A stretch of 35,611 bases of DNA from CAZRVH01 sp964624905. GTDB lineage: Bacteria; Patescibacteriota; Gracilibacteria; Peribacterales; Peribacteraceae. The DNA lies in the NCBI GenBank assembly GCA_964624905.1, contig CAZUYK010000012.1, positions 1-35,611 on the forward strand, read 5' to 3'. This document shows positions 7,845 through 15,452 of the stretch, one piece after another. The stretch's first letter is position 1, and each line of letters begins with the position of its first letter. The notes beneath the pieces were generated by a model. That model was not told the DNA's origin. It was given only the letters and a program-made list of their open reading frames with translations, and did no database searches. The position numbers and the translations under genes are program-made.

Positions 7845-8933
7845 ATGCACATCGGCATCGACGTTCGGGAAGCATGTTCCCCTACCCGCACCGGGAAGGG
7901 TCAGTGGACGTACGGTTTCGTCACGGAGCTGCTGAAGAGAAATATCGACATCACGTTGTTTACGGATCGCGCACTGCCGGACGAATGGAAGACTCTCATC
8001 GTTTCGCATCGCGGCGTATGCGCCATCCACAAGAGCGAGATGAAAGGGTTGGCATGGCACCGCGAGGCCGCCGCCATTTTTCTCAAGAAGAAAGACATGG
8101 ACGCATACCTCAGCCCCGTGAGTTTCATCGTCCCGTTCCTCGTCGGGAAGAAAAAGAAAACGATTCCGGTCGTACACGACATGATCGCCTTCCGCGGCGA
8201 ACCGCATGACAAGCGGGCGGTGTTCATCGAAAGATTCACGCTCAAAAGAGCGCTGAAGCACGCGCCGCTCGTCCTTATGATCAGCGAGACGACGAAGGCC
8301 GATATCCTCAAGAAATTCCCCTCGGTCGATCCGAAGAAAATCACCTGCGTGTACGCCGCGGCCGATTCTTCGGTCGTTCCGCAGGCGAAGGAAGGATCAT
8401 CGATCGTGATGGTCAGCACGTTGAGCCCGAGAAAGAACCAGAAGACGCTCATCGAAGCCTACGCCATGCTTCCGGAAGATCTCAGGTCGAAGCATCCGCT
8501 TGTATTGATCGGCGGACGAGGCTGGCAGGACGATGACATCGTCGCGCTTGCGAGGAAAACGAAGGGTGTGTCGTATAAGGGATATCTTTCACCGGCCGAC
8601 TGCGCGAAAGAGATGGAAAAAGCACTCGTCGTCGCGTATCCGTCGCATTACGAAGGATTCGGCTTACCGCTTCTGGATGCCATGAATGCGGGCATCCCCG
8701 TGCTCACGTCCGATGTGGGAAGCATGAGGGAAGTCGCGGGAGAAGCGGCGCTTCTTGTCGATCCGAACAGCGCGCAATTCATCCGGGACGGACTTTCCGA
8801 TCTGCTGACGAAGAAAGAATTGCGTGAGGAATTGCGCAAGAAGGGATTTGCCCGATCCAAGGAATTTTCTTGGAAGCGGTCTGCGGATCTGTTTTTGGAA
8901 TCCTTGAAAAACATTTCCATCCGATCGAAGTGA
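7845..8933 (+). CDS. Glycosyltransferase family 4
   Basis: A 362-residue GT-B glycosyltransferase. It starts MHIGIDVREACS ... GKGQWTYGF, the GT4 N-terminal sugar-acceptor domain. The nucleotide-sugar domain follows, with VSTLSPRKNQKTLIEAY near 195-211 and the family signature YPSHYEGFGLPLLDAM near 268-283, whose E-x7-E-like acidic residues bind the donor. It probably transfers a hexose to an envelope lipid or polysaccharide. TACACT (7832-7837) is 8 bases before the ATG at 7845, which argues against the in-frame ATG at 7809. Its stop overlaps the nadK GTG by 4 bases (GTGA), so the two are translationally coupled. Confidence 0.9.
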   Translation: MHIGIDVREACSPTRTGKGQWTYGFVTELLKRNIDITLFTDRALPDEWKTLIVSHRGVCAIHKSEMKGLAWHREAAAIFLKKKDMDAYLSPVSFIVPFLVGKKKKTIPVVHDMIAFRGEPHDKRAVFIERFTLKRALKHAPLVLMISETTKADILKKFPSVDPKKITCVYAAADSSVVPQAKEGSSIVMVSTLSPRKNQKTLIEAYAMLPEDLRSKHPLVLIGGRGWQDDDIVALARKTKGVSYKGYLSPADCAKEMEKALVVAYPSHYEGFGLPLLDAMNAGIPVLTSDVGSMREVAGEAALLVDPNSAQFIRDGLSDLLTKKELREELRKKGFARSKEFSWKRSADLFLESLKNISIRSK

Positions 8934-9799
8934 CCGCGTACCGCAACGTCGGCCTGACCGTGAAGCCATCGCTCGACGGATGCGAGGCAATCGTCGGCTC
9001 CGTCATCTCCATCCTGCAAAAAAGCGGCGCGTCCGTTTCGATCGATGCGAAGCATTTGGAAAATATCGGGTGCGCGAAGGGACTTCCGGCCATCGGCGAC
9101 GGCATCGATCTTCTCGTCGTCATCGGCGGCGACGGCACCATCCTGCGCGCCTCCCGCCAGTTTTCCGACTATGAAATCCCGATTCTTGGCATCAACAAGG
9201 GGATCGTCGGCTTCCTGGCGGAAATCAACGCAGACGAGATGGAAACGCTCGTCCCTTCGTTGCTCGGCGGCAACGGCATCATCGAGGAGCGCGGAAAATT
9301 GGACGTTCGCGTGCTGAGGAACGGTTCGGAAATTTTCCGGGCGTCGGCCTTGAACGACGCGGCCATCTCGCAGGGAACCATCTCGCGCCTCATCGAACTG
9401 AAAGCATCCGTACGCGGCGAACCGTTGTCCGTCTACCATGCGGACGGCCTGATCATCGCCACTCCCACGGGATCGACGGCGTATTCGTTGGCCGCGGGCG
9501 GCCCGGTGGTGCACCCTTCCATCCCGGCGGTCATTGTGACGCCCATCAATCCACAAAGCCTGAGCCAGAGGCCAATCGTGCTTTCCGGAAGCGAAAGGAT
9601 CGACGTGCGCGTAGTCGAACGGAAGCATGACCGCCACGAACCGCAAGTGGGACTTACCGTGGACGGACAGGTGTATCAGGAATTGAAAGGCGACGACGTA
9701 GTGAGCGTTACGCTCGATGCGAAAAAGGCGCGTTTCCTCCGCAGGAAAGAAGACACGTTCTTCCACACGCTGCGAACGAAATTGAAGTGGGGCGAGTGA
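8930..9799 (+). CDS. nadK: NAD kinase
   Basis: NAD kinase phosphorylates NAD to NADP with ATP or polyphosphate. The 289-residue protein has the catalytic VIGGDGTIL motif near 64-72, the loop ILGINKGIVGFLAEI, and the conserved ATPTGSTAYSLAAGGPVVHP region near 182-201. These are diagnostic of the family. The GTG at 8930 is chosen because it overlaps the TGA of the upstream glycosyltransferase and gives the beta-strand start VTAYRNVGLTV; an ATG at 8870 would lie deep inside that gene. Its stop directly abuts the stop of the convergent gene at 9800. Confidence 0.93.
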   Translation: MTAYRNVGLTVKPSLDGCEAIVGSVISILQKSGASVSIDAKHLENIGCAKGLPAIGDGIDLLVVIGGDGTILRASRQFSDYEIPILGINKGIVGFLAEINADEMETLVPSLLGGNGIIEERGKLDVRVLRNGSEIFRASALNDAAISQGTISRLIELKASVRGEPLSVYHADGLIIATPTGSTAYSLAAGGPVVHPSIPAVIVTPINPQSLSQRPIVLSGSERIDVRVVERKHDRHEPQVGLTVDGQVYQELKGDDVVSVTLDAKKARFLRRKEDTFFHTLRTKLKWGE

Positions 9800-10267
9800 T
9801 CAGATTTTCTCAAGCAATCCGTCGATGAGTTCCTCATATCTGCCGTGCGCGTCTTCCACCGCGGTGAATTGAATGTAATCCTTCGTCGTGAGTCCATTCT
9901 TGGGAATAAAGAGGTTTCCCTGTTTGTGCATTTGCAAAGGAAGATGGGGAAGCTTCTTCGGCGCCGGCCTAAGTGAAAGAACTTGTATGGCCGAGTATCT
10001 GCTTTCGAAAATATACTGGCTCAATTGCGCCGCGAGCGGTACATCCACTTCGTTCACGACGATCGTGAGAAGATCTGCTATCGCAGGCTGGAGTTTCGTA
10101 TATCCGTTGACCCTTTGCACGATCGTCCGATCAACGATATCGATCGACGCTTCGGATCGGCATGCGGCGATTTCCCACGCCTCGGCAACGTTGATGATGT
10201 CTTCTTCCATCGTGTCCTGGATTGCGGTGTCTGATTCGTAACCGATGCTGTTCGTAATCAATCCCAT
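9800..10267 (-). CDS. Unrecognised protein downstream of prmC
   Basis: A 155-residue soluble protein with no family I recognise. It is mixed alpha/beta: an N-terminal helical half rich in acidic residues (IQDTMEEDIINVAEAWEIA) and a C-terminal half with RPAPKKLPHLPLQMHK and a terminal helix. The ATG at 10267 is 24 bases below the prmC stop on the same strand, so it may share the prmC transcript, although TACAAT (10282-10277) lies just upstream of its start. It ends tail to tail with nadK with no spacing. Confidence 0.6.
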   Translation of the reverse strand: MGLITNSIGYESDTAIQDTMEEDIINVAEAWEIAACRSEASIDIVDRTIVQRVNGYTKLQPAIADLLTIVVNEVDVPLAAQLSQYIFESRYSAIQVLSLRPAPKKLPHLPLQMHKQGNLFIPKNGLTTKDYIQFTAVEDAHGRYEELIDGLLEKI

Positions 10268-10291
10268 TGGTTTTCAATTGTAGACCTGATG

Positions 10292-11092
10292 TCAAACGGC
10301 CCATTTCTCCTGGTCCTTCCTGCATTCGATCGCATATCCGCAGCAGTAGGGATGCGCCTTCGCCTGGGCCACGATCCTTTTCAGAATATCCGCCCCCTCC
10401 GTTCCCCCGAACAACGCGGTTCCCGGTTCGAAGTCACGCACGTTCTTTTCCAATTCATACGAATCCGGAATGTACGGCGGATTGGAAACGATGAAGAACG
10501 GAACGCGCACGTCGGCGAGCGGGTCGAGGTCGTATCCTTTTCTGAATTCCATGTTCGCCGCCGAACCCAACATCGCCGCGTTCTTTTTCGCCGTGACGAT
10601 CGTCTGGTCGTTGATATCCGTCGCGATGACGTGAAGGTCGGGGCGCTCGCATGCAAGCGTGACGCCGATGCAACCGCTGCCCGTGCCGATGTCCGCGACG
10701 GTCCTGACGGTTCCCAGGTTTTTCCAGATGTTCACCGCCGCGATGATCTCCGTGTCGATTTCCGTCGCGTATGCCGCCGGTTCGGTTGGTTTCGAAAGCA
10801 CATCCAGCGCGATTTCAACAAGTCGCTCCGTGGCTGGCCTGGGGATCAGCGCGTGTCTGTTGATGATGAACGGTCGTCCGTAGAATTCCTGGTTCTCGAC
10901 GATGTACGCAACGGGCTCCCCTTTCACCCTTCTTTGAAGCCATACGGCCAGACGCTCCTCCTCATGCGGCGCCAAAACATGCTCCCCATGGGCCAAAACC
11001 CAGGTCCTATCCTTGCCTAAAAGGGCCGAAAGCAGTATTTCCGCTTCGGAATTCGGTATTTTACCGGAACTGAGTACATCGGATACGTGCAT
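10292..11092 (-). CDS. prmC: Release-factor glutamine N5-methyltransferase PrmC/HemK
   Basis: PrmC methylates the Gln of the GGQ motif in class-1 release factors, using SAM. The 266-residue protein has a helical N-terminal domain, the linker hairpin FYGRPFIINRHALIPRPATE (about 69-88), the SAM-binding VADIGTGSGCIGVTLA, DINDQTI, and the catalytic NPPYIPDS motif near 203-210. It is slightly short at the C-terminus but complete in motifs. The start at 11092 lies 17 bases from the divergent glycosyltransferase start at 11110, with overlapping -10 boxes between them. Confidence 0.93.
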   Translation of the reverse strand: MHVSDVLSSGKIPNSEAEILLSALLGKDRTWVLAHGEHVLAPHEEERLAVWLQRRVKGEPVAYIVENQEFYGRPFIINRHALIPRPATERLVEIALDVLSKPTEPAAYATEIDTEIIAAVNIWKNLGTVRTVADIGTGSGCIGVTLACERPDLHVIATDINDQTIVTAKKNAAMLGSAANMEFRKGYDLDPLADVRVPFFIVSNPPYIPDSYELEKNVRDFEPGTALFGGTEGADILKRIVAQAKAHPYCCGYAIECRKDQEKWAV

Positions 11093-11097
11093 GGCGC

Positions 11098-11104
11098 TAT
11101 CATG
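11098..11104. promoter_or_regulatory. Overlapping divergent leaderless -10 boxes (prmC / GT4)
   Basis: TATCAT on the plus strand (11098-11103) ends 7 bases before the GTG at 11110. On the minus strand CATGAT (11104-11099) ends 7 bases before the ATG at 11092. The two -10 boxes share five positions, so the polymerases should compete. Confidence 0.5.
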
Positions 11105-11109
11105 CCACA

Positions 11110-12150
11110 GTGAAGACGATTCTCATCGACTCTCGTTTCGCGGCTACCAAATCGGGTTTGGGAAGCTATACGCGCGAACTCGTGACCCATCTGTTGAAGC
11201 TGGATCTTCCGTTCGAAGTGAAGCTCCTCACGCGATCCGCCCACGAATCCTGGATCCCCAAGGGCCACAGGCCGGTGGTGTTCGATGTGCCGCATTACTC
11301 CTTGAAAGAGCAGCTCCAGTTCCAAAGCGTTCTCTCCGAAACCAATCCCGACCTCCTCTTCTCCCCGCACTTCAACGTGCCGGTCTTCACGTCGGTTCCG
11401 TACGTCGTGACGATCCATGACCTCATCCTGCATCGTTACCCGAACCAGGCGTCGCTCCCGAAACAGCTGGCGTACCGCGCGCTCATTTGGCAGGCCATTC
11501 GCCGAGCGCGGTCCGTGATCACGATCAGCCAGTTCGTGCGCGGGGAAATCTGCACGCGCTACGGAAGTTCGGTCGCGAAAAAAATGACCGTCATCCGCGA
11601 AGGTGTGAGCGACCAGTACGTGCCCCGTTCGGATGAGGAAGTGGGCGCGTTCAGGACAAAGTACAACATCAACCGTCCGTTCTACCTGTACGTGGGAAAC
11701 GCGAAGGAGCACAAGAACGTGCAGACGCTCCTCGATGCATACGCCGAACTGAAATCCCCCACGCATGATTTCATCCTTGTCACGGGCGGGCCCGAGGCAT
11801 TATCTCTTCGCATCCCCCACGGAGCGCGCTTCCTCCAGGGCTTGCCCCAGGAAGACATGCCTTTGCTTTACTCCGCGGCCGATTGCCTGCTCACCGCTTC
11901 TTTATATGAGGGGTATTGCCTTCCGGTCGCGGAAGCGTTGGCGTGCGGCTGCCCCGTGATCGCGGCGAACAGGACGGCGATCCCCGAGGCCGCGCATGGA
12001 AAAGCCTTGCTGGTGGAGCCGACGAAGAAAGGATTCCTGGATGCATTGAGACAGCCCCTGCGCGAACGCGAGGTGTTCGCACCGGAGCGTTGGGAGCGTA
12101 CGGCCGAGGAAACGCTTGCTCACCTCAAGCGCGCACTGCATATCATATAA
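11110..12150 (+). CDS. Glycosyltransferase family 4
   Basis: A 346-residue GT-B enzyme, a second GT4 member in the window. The N-terminal domain starts ILIDSRFAATKSGLGSYTREL and includes VVTIHDLILHRYP. The C-terminal domain has FYLYVGNAKEHKNVQTLLDAY and the donor-site motif ASLYEGYCLPVAEALACGCPV. This subgroup resembles mannosyl- or rhamnosyltransferases of polysaccharide assembly; the exact sugar cannot be said. The GTG start is supported by TATCAT ending 7 bases earlier. A bidirectional terminator follows, about 40 bases after the stop, with a dispersed repeat between. Confidence 0.88.
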   Translation: MKTILIDSRFAATKSGLGSYTRELVTHLLKLDLPFEVKLLTRSAHESWIPKGHRPVVFDVPHYSLKEQLQFQSVLSETNPDLLFSPHFNVPVFTSVPYVVTIHDLILHRYPNQASLPKQLAYRALIWQAIRRARSVITISQFVRGEICTRYGSSVAKKMTVIREGVSDQYVPRSDEEVGAFRTKYNINRPFYLYVGNAKEHKNVQTLLDAYAELKSPTHDFILVTGGPEALSLRIPHGARFLQGLPQEDMPLLYSAADCLLTASLYEGYCLPVAEALACGCPVIAANRTAIPEAAHGKALLVEPTKKGFLDALRQPLREREVFAPERWERTAEETLAHLKRALHII

Positions 12151-12165
12151 AGAGTATTTCCCTAC

Positions 12166-12188
12166 TGTCATGGTGAGCTTGTCGAACC
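12166..12188 (+). repeat. Dispersed intergenic repeat, copy 1
   Basis: Contains TCATGGTGAGCTTGTCGAA. An inverted copy at 19057-19079 matches at about 20 of 23 positions, and a partial copy is at 15234-15251. All three are intergenic. Confidence 0.6.
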
Positions 12189-12220
12189 AAAAAACCCCGC
12201 ACGTTTCCGTACGGGGTTTT
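12189..12220. terminator. Bidirectional terminator between GT4 and SLH/Calx-beta genes
   Basis: The stem (12191-12203 with 12208-12220) has one mismatch and a TTTC loop, with an A-run on the left arm and TTTT on the right arm. It can end transcription of both convergent genes. Confidence 0.85.
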
Positions 12221-12234
12221 GCGATGTCATGTCA

Positions 12235-13671
12235 CTATTGGATGGTAACTGTCGTGGAGTAGGGATCGAGCAACGGCGTGGACGAAGGATTGGGTCCCGA
12301 GAGGTCCACGGCGAATGTTTCGCCCGCGTCGGAATTCGTATCCTTGATGATCGTTACGGAGATGACTTTGCTGTATTCATTCGGCGCGAATGTCAGCGTG
12401 CCGTTGGCGATGTTGAAGTCGCTTCCGGGCGACGCGGTCAGGCCAACAGTCGAGTAGTTCACGCTGATGGTATCCGTGACCCTTCCGACGCGAAGCACTG
12501 TAATCAACGCGACGCCTGAGCTTTCCGTGACGCCGTACGTGCTCTTGCTGAATTTGATCGAGCCGGAACCTACGGTAACCGTTTCGTTATCAGTAACCGA
12601 TACCGTCGCCGTTCCCACCGCGCCGATGTTCGCTCCACCCGTCGGCGAGGACAGGGTGAGATTGAACGTCTTGCTTCCGTCGTTTTGGGAATCGTCATTC
12701 ACCGCGACCGTGAATGTTTTGGACGTTTCACCGGCAGCGAACGTGAGGGTTCCGCTCGTAGCCGCGTACTCGCTTCCGGATTGAGCCGTGCCGTTACTGG
12801 TGGCGTAGTTCACCGCTACCGTTCCGGTCGTTCCTCCCGTACGGGAAACCGTCACCGTAAAGGAGCCGCCGTTTTCCATCACGCCGTATCCCGACGCGTT
12901 GAAGTTCAGCGTGCCGTTCGGGTTGGAGGATGTGCTGCCGCCCGTTGCGGAGGACGACGAGTTGCTTCCGTTCGAAGTTTCGTTATCGAGGATCGTGACC
13001 ACGGCCGCGGAAGGCGAGCCGAGGGATGCCCCGCCGCCCGGGTTGGAAAGCGTGATGTTCAGGTTTTCGGCGCCTTCGGAAAGCTGGTCTTCCTTGATTT
13101 TCAACGCGATGGTCTTGGATGTGTCGCCTGCGTCGAAGCTCAGCGTACCGGACGCCAAATTGAAGTCGTCCGCGCCCGCCGTACCCGCGGTGATCGCGTA
13201 ATCAACCGTGACATCGCCTTGCGTTCCGCCGGAGCGGATAACGCTCAGGTTCAGCGTCGGGGTTGATTCCGGGATGGAGAAGGTGGAAGTCGTGAAGCGG
13301 AAAATTCCCTTGGAGTTCGAGGAGACCGCAGACGTAGCCGCGCTGCTGCTGGACGTACTCGTCCTACTCGACGTCGACCTGGCCGACGATGCGACCGTGC
13401 CTTGGAGTTCTTTCTTGAAGCGCGACAGCATCAAAGCCAGCTGTCCACGCGTGACCGGATCATCCGGCCCGAAGTTACCGTTTGCATATCCCGTGATCAC
13501 TCCGTCGCCGTACATTTCACCGATCGCGGCGTCGTAGTACATGCCCGGGGTGACGTCCGGGAAAATGGAAGAGCCGAGGATCGCGGCGATTCCCGTGCCT
13601 GCGGATCCGACGAGGAGTCCTGCAATGAACGGAACCGCGGCAAGACGCCTCAGCGTTTTTGCATGGTTCAT
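12235..13671 (-). CDS. Surface protein with SLH domain and three Calx-beta repeats
   Basis: About 478 residues. The ATG at 13671 gives a signal peptide (MNHAKTLRRLAAVPFIAGLL); the longer frame to 13740 would bury it. One SLH domain follows (IFPDVTPGMYYDAAI ... GVITGYANGNFGPDDPVTRGQ), which in other bacteria binds cell-wall polymers. A Ser/Thr linker leads to three Calx-beta repeats of about 100-110 residues, each with a beta-rich core, GTLxF(D/A)xGxTSK and ending in (V)TxxDNE or similar. The acidic DNE sites suggest Ca2+ binding. Probably an exported, wall-associated adhesin or structural protein. The spacing from the divergent DUF721-like gene is about 118 bases. Confidence 0.9.
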   Translation of the reverse strand: MNHAKTLRRLAAVPFIAGLLVGSAGTGIAAILGSSIFPDVTPGMYYDAAIGEMYGDGVITGYANGNFGPDDPVTRGQLALMLSRFKKELQGTVASSARSTSSRTSTSSSSAATSAVSSNSKGIFRFTTSTFSIPESTPTLNLSVIRSGGTQGDVTVDYAITAGTAGADDFNLASGTLSFDAGDTSKTIALKIKEDQLSEGAENLNITLSNPGGGASLGSPSAAVVTILDNETSNGSNSSSSATGGSTSSNPNGTLNFNASGYGVMENGGSFTVTVSRTGGTTGTVAVNYATSNGTAQSGSEYAATSGTLTFAAGETSKTFTVAVNDDSQNDGSKTFNLTLSSPTGGANIGAVGTATVSVTDNETVTVGSGSIKFSKSTYGVTESSGVALITVLRVGRVTDTISVNYSTVGLTASPGSDFNIANGTLTFAPNEYSKVISVTIIKDTNSDAGETFAVDLSGPNPSSTPLLDPYSTTVTIQ

Positions 13672-13749
13672 AAAAAATGGGGAAGAAGGATTCCATTGTG
13701 GGAACCCCTGTATTTGAATGCAATAGACATGGTTTCCCATCGGTTGTCA

Positions 13750-13778
13750 TTGCACCTTCGGGTCCCGAAGAGGACAAT
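13750..13778 (+). promoter_or_regulatory. Promoter of DUF721-like gene
   Basis: TTGCAC (13750-13755), a 17-base spacer and GACAAT (13773-13778), with the ATG 12 bases downstream. Confidence 0.45.
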
Positions 13779-13789
13779 CGAAACAACCA

Positions 13790-14080
13790 ATGGACAAAGC
13801 TTTTTCCCTCCTTTCCGGCGTACTCAACAGGCGCGGTCTTAAGGACCATGCCATAGGCGCGCTGGCCGTTCACAAGGCGAAACGCTGGCTGGACGAGCGT
13901 TTGCCCGCTTGCAAGGAAGCGTTGAGGATTTCCAAGGTGTCAGACGGCGTCCTCTATATAGAATGCGAACATGCCGTGGTCCTGCAGGAATGCGCCGGCA
14001 TCGTTCCCGAAATGAAGGACTTTATGGCCAAGGAATGCCCCTTTTTGCCCATTTCGGATATCCGCATCAGCAGAAAATGA
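13790..14080 (+). CDS. DUF721/DciA-like protein, putative helicase-loading factor
   Basis: A 96-residue protein whose layout fits the KH-like DUF721 (DciA) domain: an initial helix, AKRWLDERLPACKEALRIS, then the beta hairpin VSDGVLYIECEHAVVLQEC and a final helix-strand unit. DciA is the ancestral bacterial partner that loads or regulates DnaB; dnaB of this window is at 3620-4978. The match is by pattern only and the sequence is divergent, so the name is tentative. It begins a plus-strand group with rpsP and khpA, a translation-linked neighbourhood. An RNA-binding small protein would be the main alternative. Confidence 0.5.
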   Translation: MDKAFSLLSGVLNRRGLKDHAIGALAVHKAKRWLDERLPACKEALRISKVSDGVLYIECEHAVVLQECAGIVPEMKDFMAKECPFLPISDIRISRK

Positions 14081-14140
14081 CCATCCAGCCCAAAGAAGGG
14101 CTTGCGAAGCATAAGAAGCTTCCCTAGACTCCCCCGGCAA

Positions 14141-14533
14141 ATGTTAGTTCTCCGTCTACAGCGCACCGGCCGCAAGAACCTCCCGACCTACCGTATCGTG
14201 GTGGCCGAGAAGGCACGCCCCGTGAAGGGCAAGTTCCTCGAAATCGTGGGACACTACCTGCCCGCTGGCAAGACGTCGACGATCAAGATCGAGAAGGAAA
14301 AGATCGAGCAGTGGGTTGCCAAGGGCGCAGCGCCCAGCGATACCCTCGCCCGTCTTTTGAAGAAAGAGGGAGTGAAGAACATGGACAAATTCATCCAGCG
14401 CTACACGAAGCAGCGCTCCAAGAGCGCACCGGCCGAAGAGCCGGCAGCCCCGGCTCCCGCAGCCCAGGCCGCACCCGCCGTAGAACCGGCTGCCGCCACG
14501 GAAACAAGTGGTGACACGCCTGCAAACTCCTAA
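14141..14533 (+). CDS. rpsP: 30S ribosomal protein S16 with Ala/Pro/Glu-rich tail
   Basis: S16 is a small-subunit assembly protein. The first 80 residues are typical: MLVLRLQRTGRKNLPTYRIV, VVAEKARPVKGKFLEIVGHY, IEQWVAKGAAPSDTLARLLKK. The last 40 or so residues form a low-complexity Ala/Pro/Glu extension (SAPAEEPAAPAPAAQAAPAV), much longer than in E. coli. The ATG at 14141 is chosen, not the upstream ATG at 14102, because the conserved family start is MLVLRLQR and TAGACT (14125-14130) ends 11 bases before it. khpA follows after 12 bases, the usual rpsP-khpA order. Confidence 0.95.
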   Translation: MLVLRLQRTGRKNLPTYRIVVAEKARPVKGKFLEIVGHYLPAGKTSTIKIEKEKIEQWVAKGAAPSDTLARLLKKEGVKNMDKFIQRYTKQRSKSAPAEEPAAPAPAAQAAPAVEPAAATETSGDTPANS

Positions 14534-14545
14534 TATACTGTCGTC

Positions 14546-14803
14546 ATGACATCCGACATCCCGGGACTTTCGTTTCTCCAGTACGTCCTCTCTTCCATCG
14601 TGGAAGACAAGGACGCGCTTCACATTGACGGTAAAATCGACGAACTCGGCGTTTTGCTGACCGTCAGTGTCAGCGACCGCGATATGGGTAAGTTGATCGG
14701 CAAAAGCGGGCAGACCGTGAAGGCCCTTCGCACGCTCCTGCGCATCATCGGAGGATCTTCCGAGCAGCGCATCAACCTCAAAATCTTAGAACCAGCTTCC
14801 TAA
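14546..14803 (+). CDS. khpA: KH-domain RNA-binding protein KhpA
   Basis: An 85-residue single type-II KH domain. The RNA-binding GxxG loop is GKLIGKSGQT (about 50-59) and the rest matches the KhpA/YlqC family: LLTVSVSDRDMGKLIGKSG, then VKALRTLLRII. KhpA pairs with KhpB in other bacteria to bind small and messenger RNAs. TATACT (14534-14539) begins right after the rpsP stop and ends 7 bases before this ATG, so besides read-through from rpsP the gene seems to have its own leaderless promoter. Confidence 0.92.
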   Translation: MTSDIPGLSFLQYVLSSIVEDKDALHIDGKIDELGVLLTVSVSDRDMGKLIGKSGQTVKALRTLLRIIGGSSEQRINLKILEPAS

Positions 14804-14821
14804 CCCCTTCCTACTTTTATC

Positions 14822-15145
14822 ATGCTACGCGATCTTCTCGACCAAGGCAGTCCGTTGGACATCTTCGCCACCTTCATCGCCCTCGCGCTGATCGTCGCAT
14901 CCTTCCTGTGCCTCATTTTCATCATCATCGGAGGCATCACCTTCATCCTGTCCGCCGGAAACGAGGACAAGATCAAGCAGGCCGTCCAGACCATCCGTTA
15001 CTCCATCATCGGACTCATCGTCACCTTCATCGCGTTCTTCGCGGTGTCGTGGTTGGCCAAGCTTCTCGAGATCCCCTTTGAACTGAACTTCGGAACGATC
15101 GTCGAACTCATGCGCGATATCTTCGCTTCGCTGCAGGGATCGTAA
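14822..15145 (+). CDS. Small pilin-like membrane protein (Mbov_0395/TrbC-VirB2 type)
   Basis: A 107-residue protein with two hydrophobic segments, FATFIALALIVASFLCLIFI and IIGLIVTFIAFFAVSWL, joined by a polar loop with SAGNEDKIKQAVQTIRYSIIG. That loop (AGN-E-K-I-K-A-x-T-I-x-Y-x-IIG) is the hallmark of the short pilin-like conjugal-transfer proteins common in CPR and mycoplasmas. No VirB4 or pilus gene is nearby, so a role in secretion or pili is inference. It lies 18 bases after khpA and is followed by a terminator. Confidence 0.7.
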   Translation: MLRDLLDQGSPLDIFATFIALALIVASFLCLIFIIIGGITFILSAGNEDKIKQAVQTIRYSIIGLIVTFIAFFAVSWLAKLLEIPFELNFGTIVELMRDIFASLQGS

Positions 15146-15181
15146 ATCAGGATGCAGCTTGTAGCTTCGTTAGCTTCTTAG

Positions 15182-15207
15182 AAGGCGCCTCGAAAGGGGC
15201 GCTTTTT
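15182..15207 (+). terminator. Terminator after the rpsP-khpA-pilin-like group
   Basis: A 7-bp stem with one G-T pair (15185-15191 with 15196-15202), a GAAA loop and five T bases. Confidence 0.85.
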
Positions 15208-15233
15208 AGTATTTCGAAATATTTTATTGTTGG

Positions 15234-15251
15234 CCCTTCGACAAGCTCAGG
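15234..15251. repeat. Dispersed intergenic repeat, copy 2 (partial, inverted)
   Basis: CCTTCGACAAGCTCAGGG; its reverse complement shares the core TGAGCTTGTCGAA with the copy at 12166-12188. Confidence 0.55.
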
Positions 15252-15280
15252 GTCATTCAACTCACTCCTTAGGATTTATA

Positions 15281-15305
15281 ATGGCTCTTGCGTAGCAAGA
15301 ACCAT
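15281..15305. other. Intergenic hairpin between pilin-like gene and tRNA-Val
   Basis: Arms 15281-15291 and 15295-15305 are near-perfect complements (one mismatch) around a GTA loop. It lies 40 bases beyond the tRNA-Val 3' end and could act as a 3' structure for that minus-strand transcript. Nothing else is seen in 15208-15344 apart from the dispersed repeat. Confidence 0.4.
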
Positions 15306-15344
15306 GAGCGAGAATCGAGTCCTCTGAACGAGATTTGAGTCGAA

Positions 15345-15421
15345 TGGTGGGCGCTGAGGGATTCGAACCCGCGACCTACGAGGTGTAAGCTCGTCGCTCT
15401 AACCAACTGAGCTAAGCGCCC
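15345..15421 (-). tRNA. tRNA-Val (anticodon UAC)
   Basis: Full cloverleaf on the minus strand: acceptor GGGCGCT/AGCGCCC, D-arm GCTC/GAGC, anticodon stem ACGAG/CTCGT with loop CTTACAC (anticodon TAC), T-loop TTCGAAT. A 3' CCA is encoded (15347-15345). The T-stem has a C50.U64 mismatch. A TATAGT -10 (15445-15440) is 18 bases upstream. Confidence 0.95.
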
Positions 15422-15452
15422 TAATTCATTTGCTGCGAGACTATAAACGAAA

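Noticed and set aside
8930..8933. UGA recoding as Gly (Gracilibacteria code)
   Set aside because: TGA ends many genes at natural family lengths, and reading through it would run into neighbouring genes.
8648..9766. Long open frame opposite nadK
   Set aside because: Antisense shadow; the plus-strand NAD kinase motifs are unambiguous.
10290..10295. TTGACA as a -35 for the gene ending at 9800
   Set aside because: It is only 7 bases from the TACAAT box, far from the needed 16-18.
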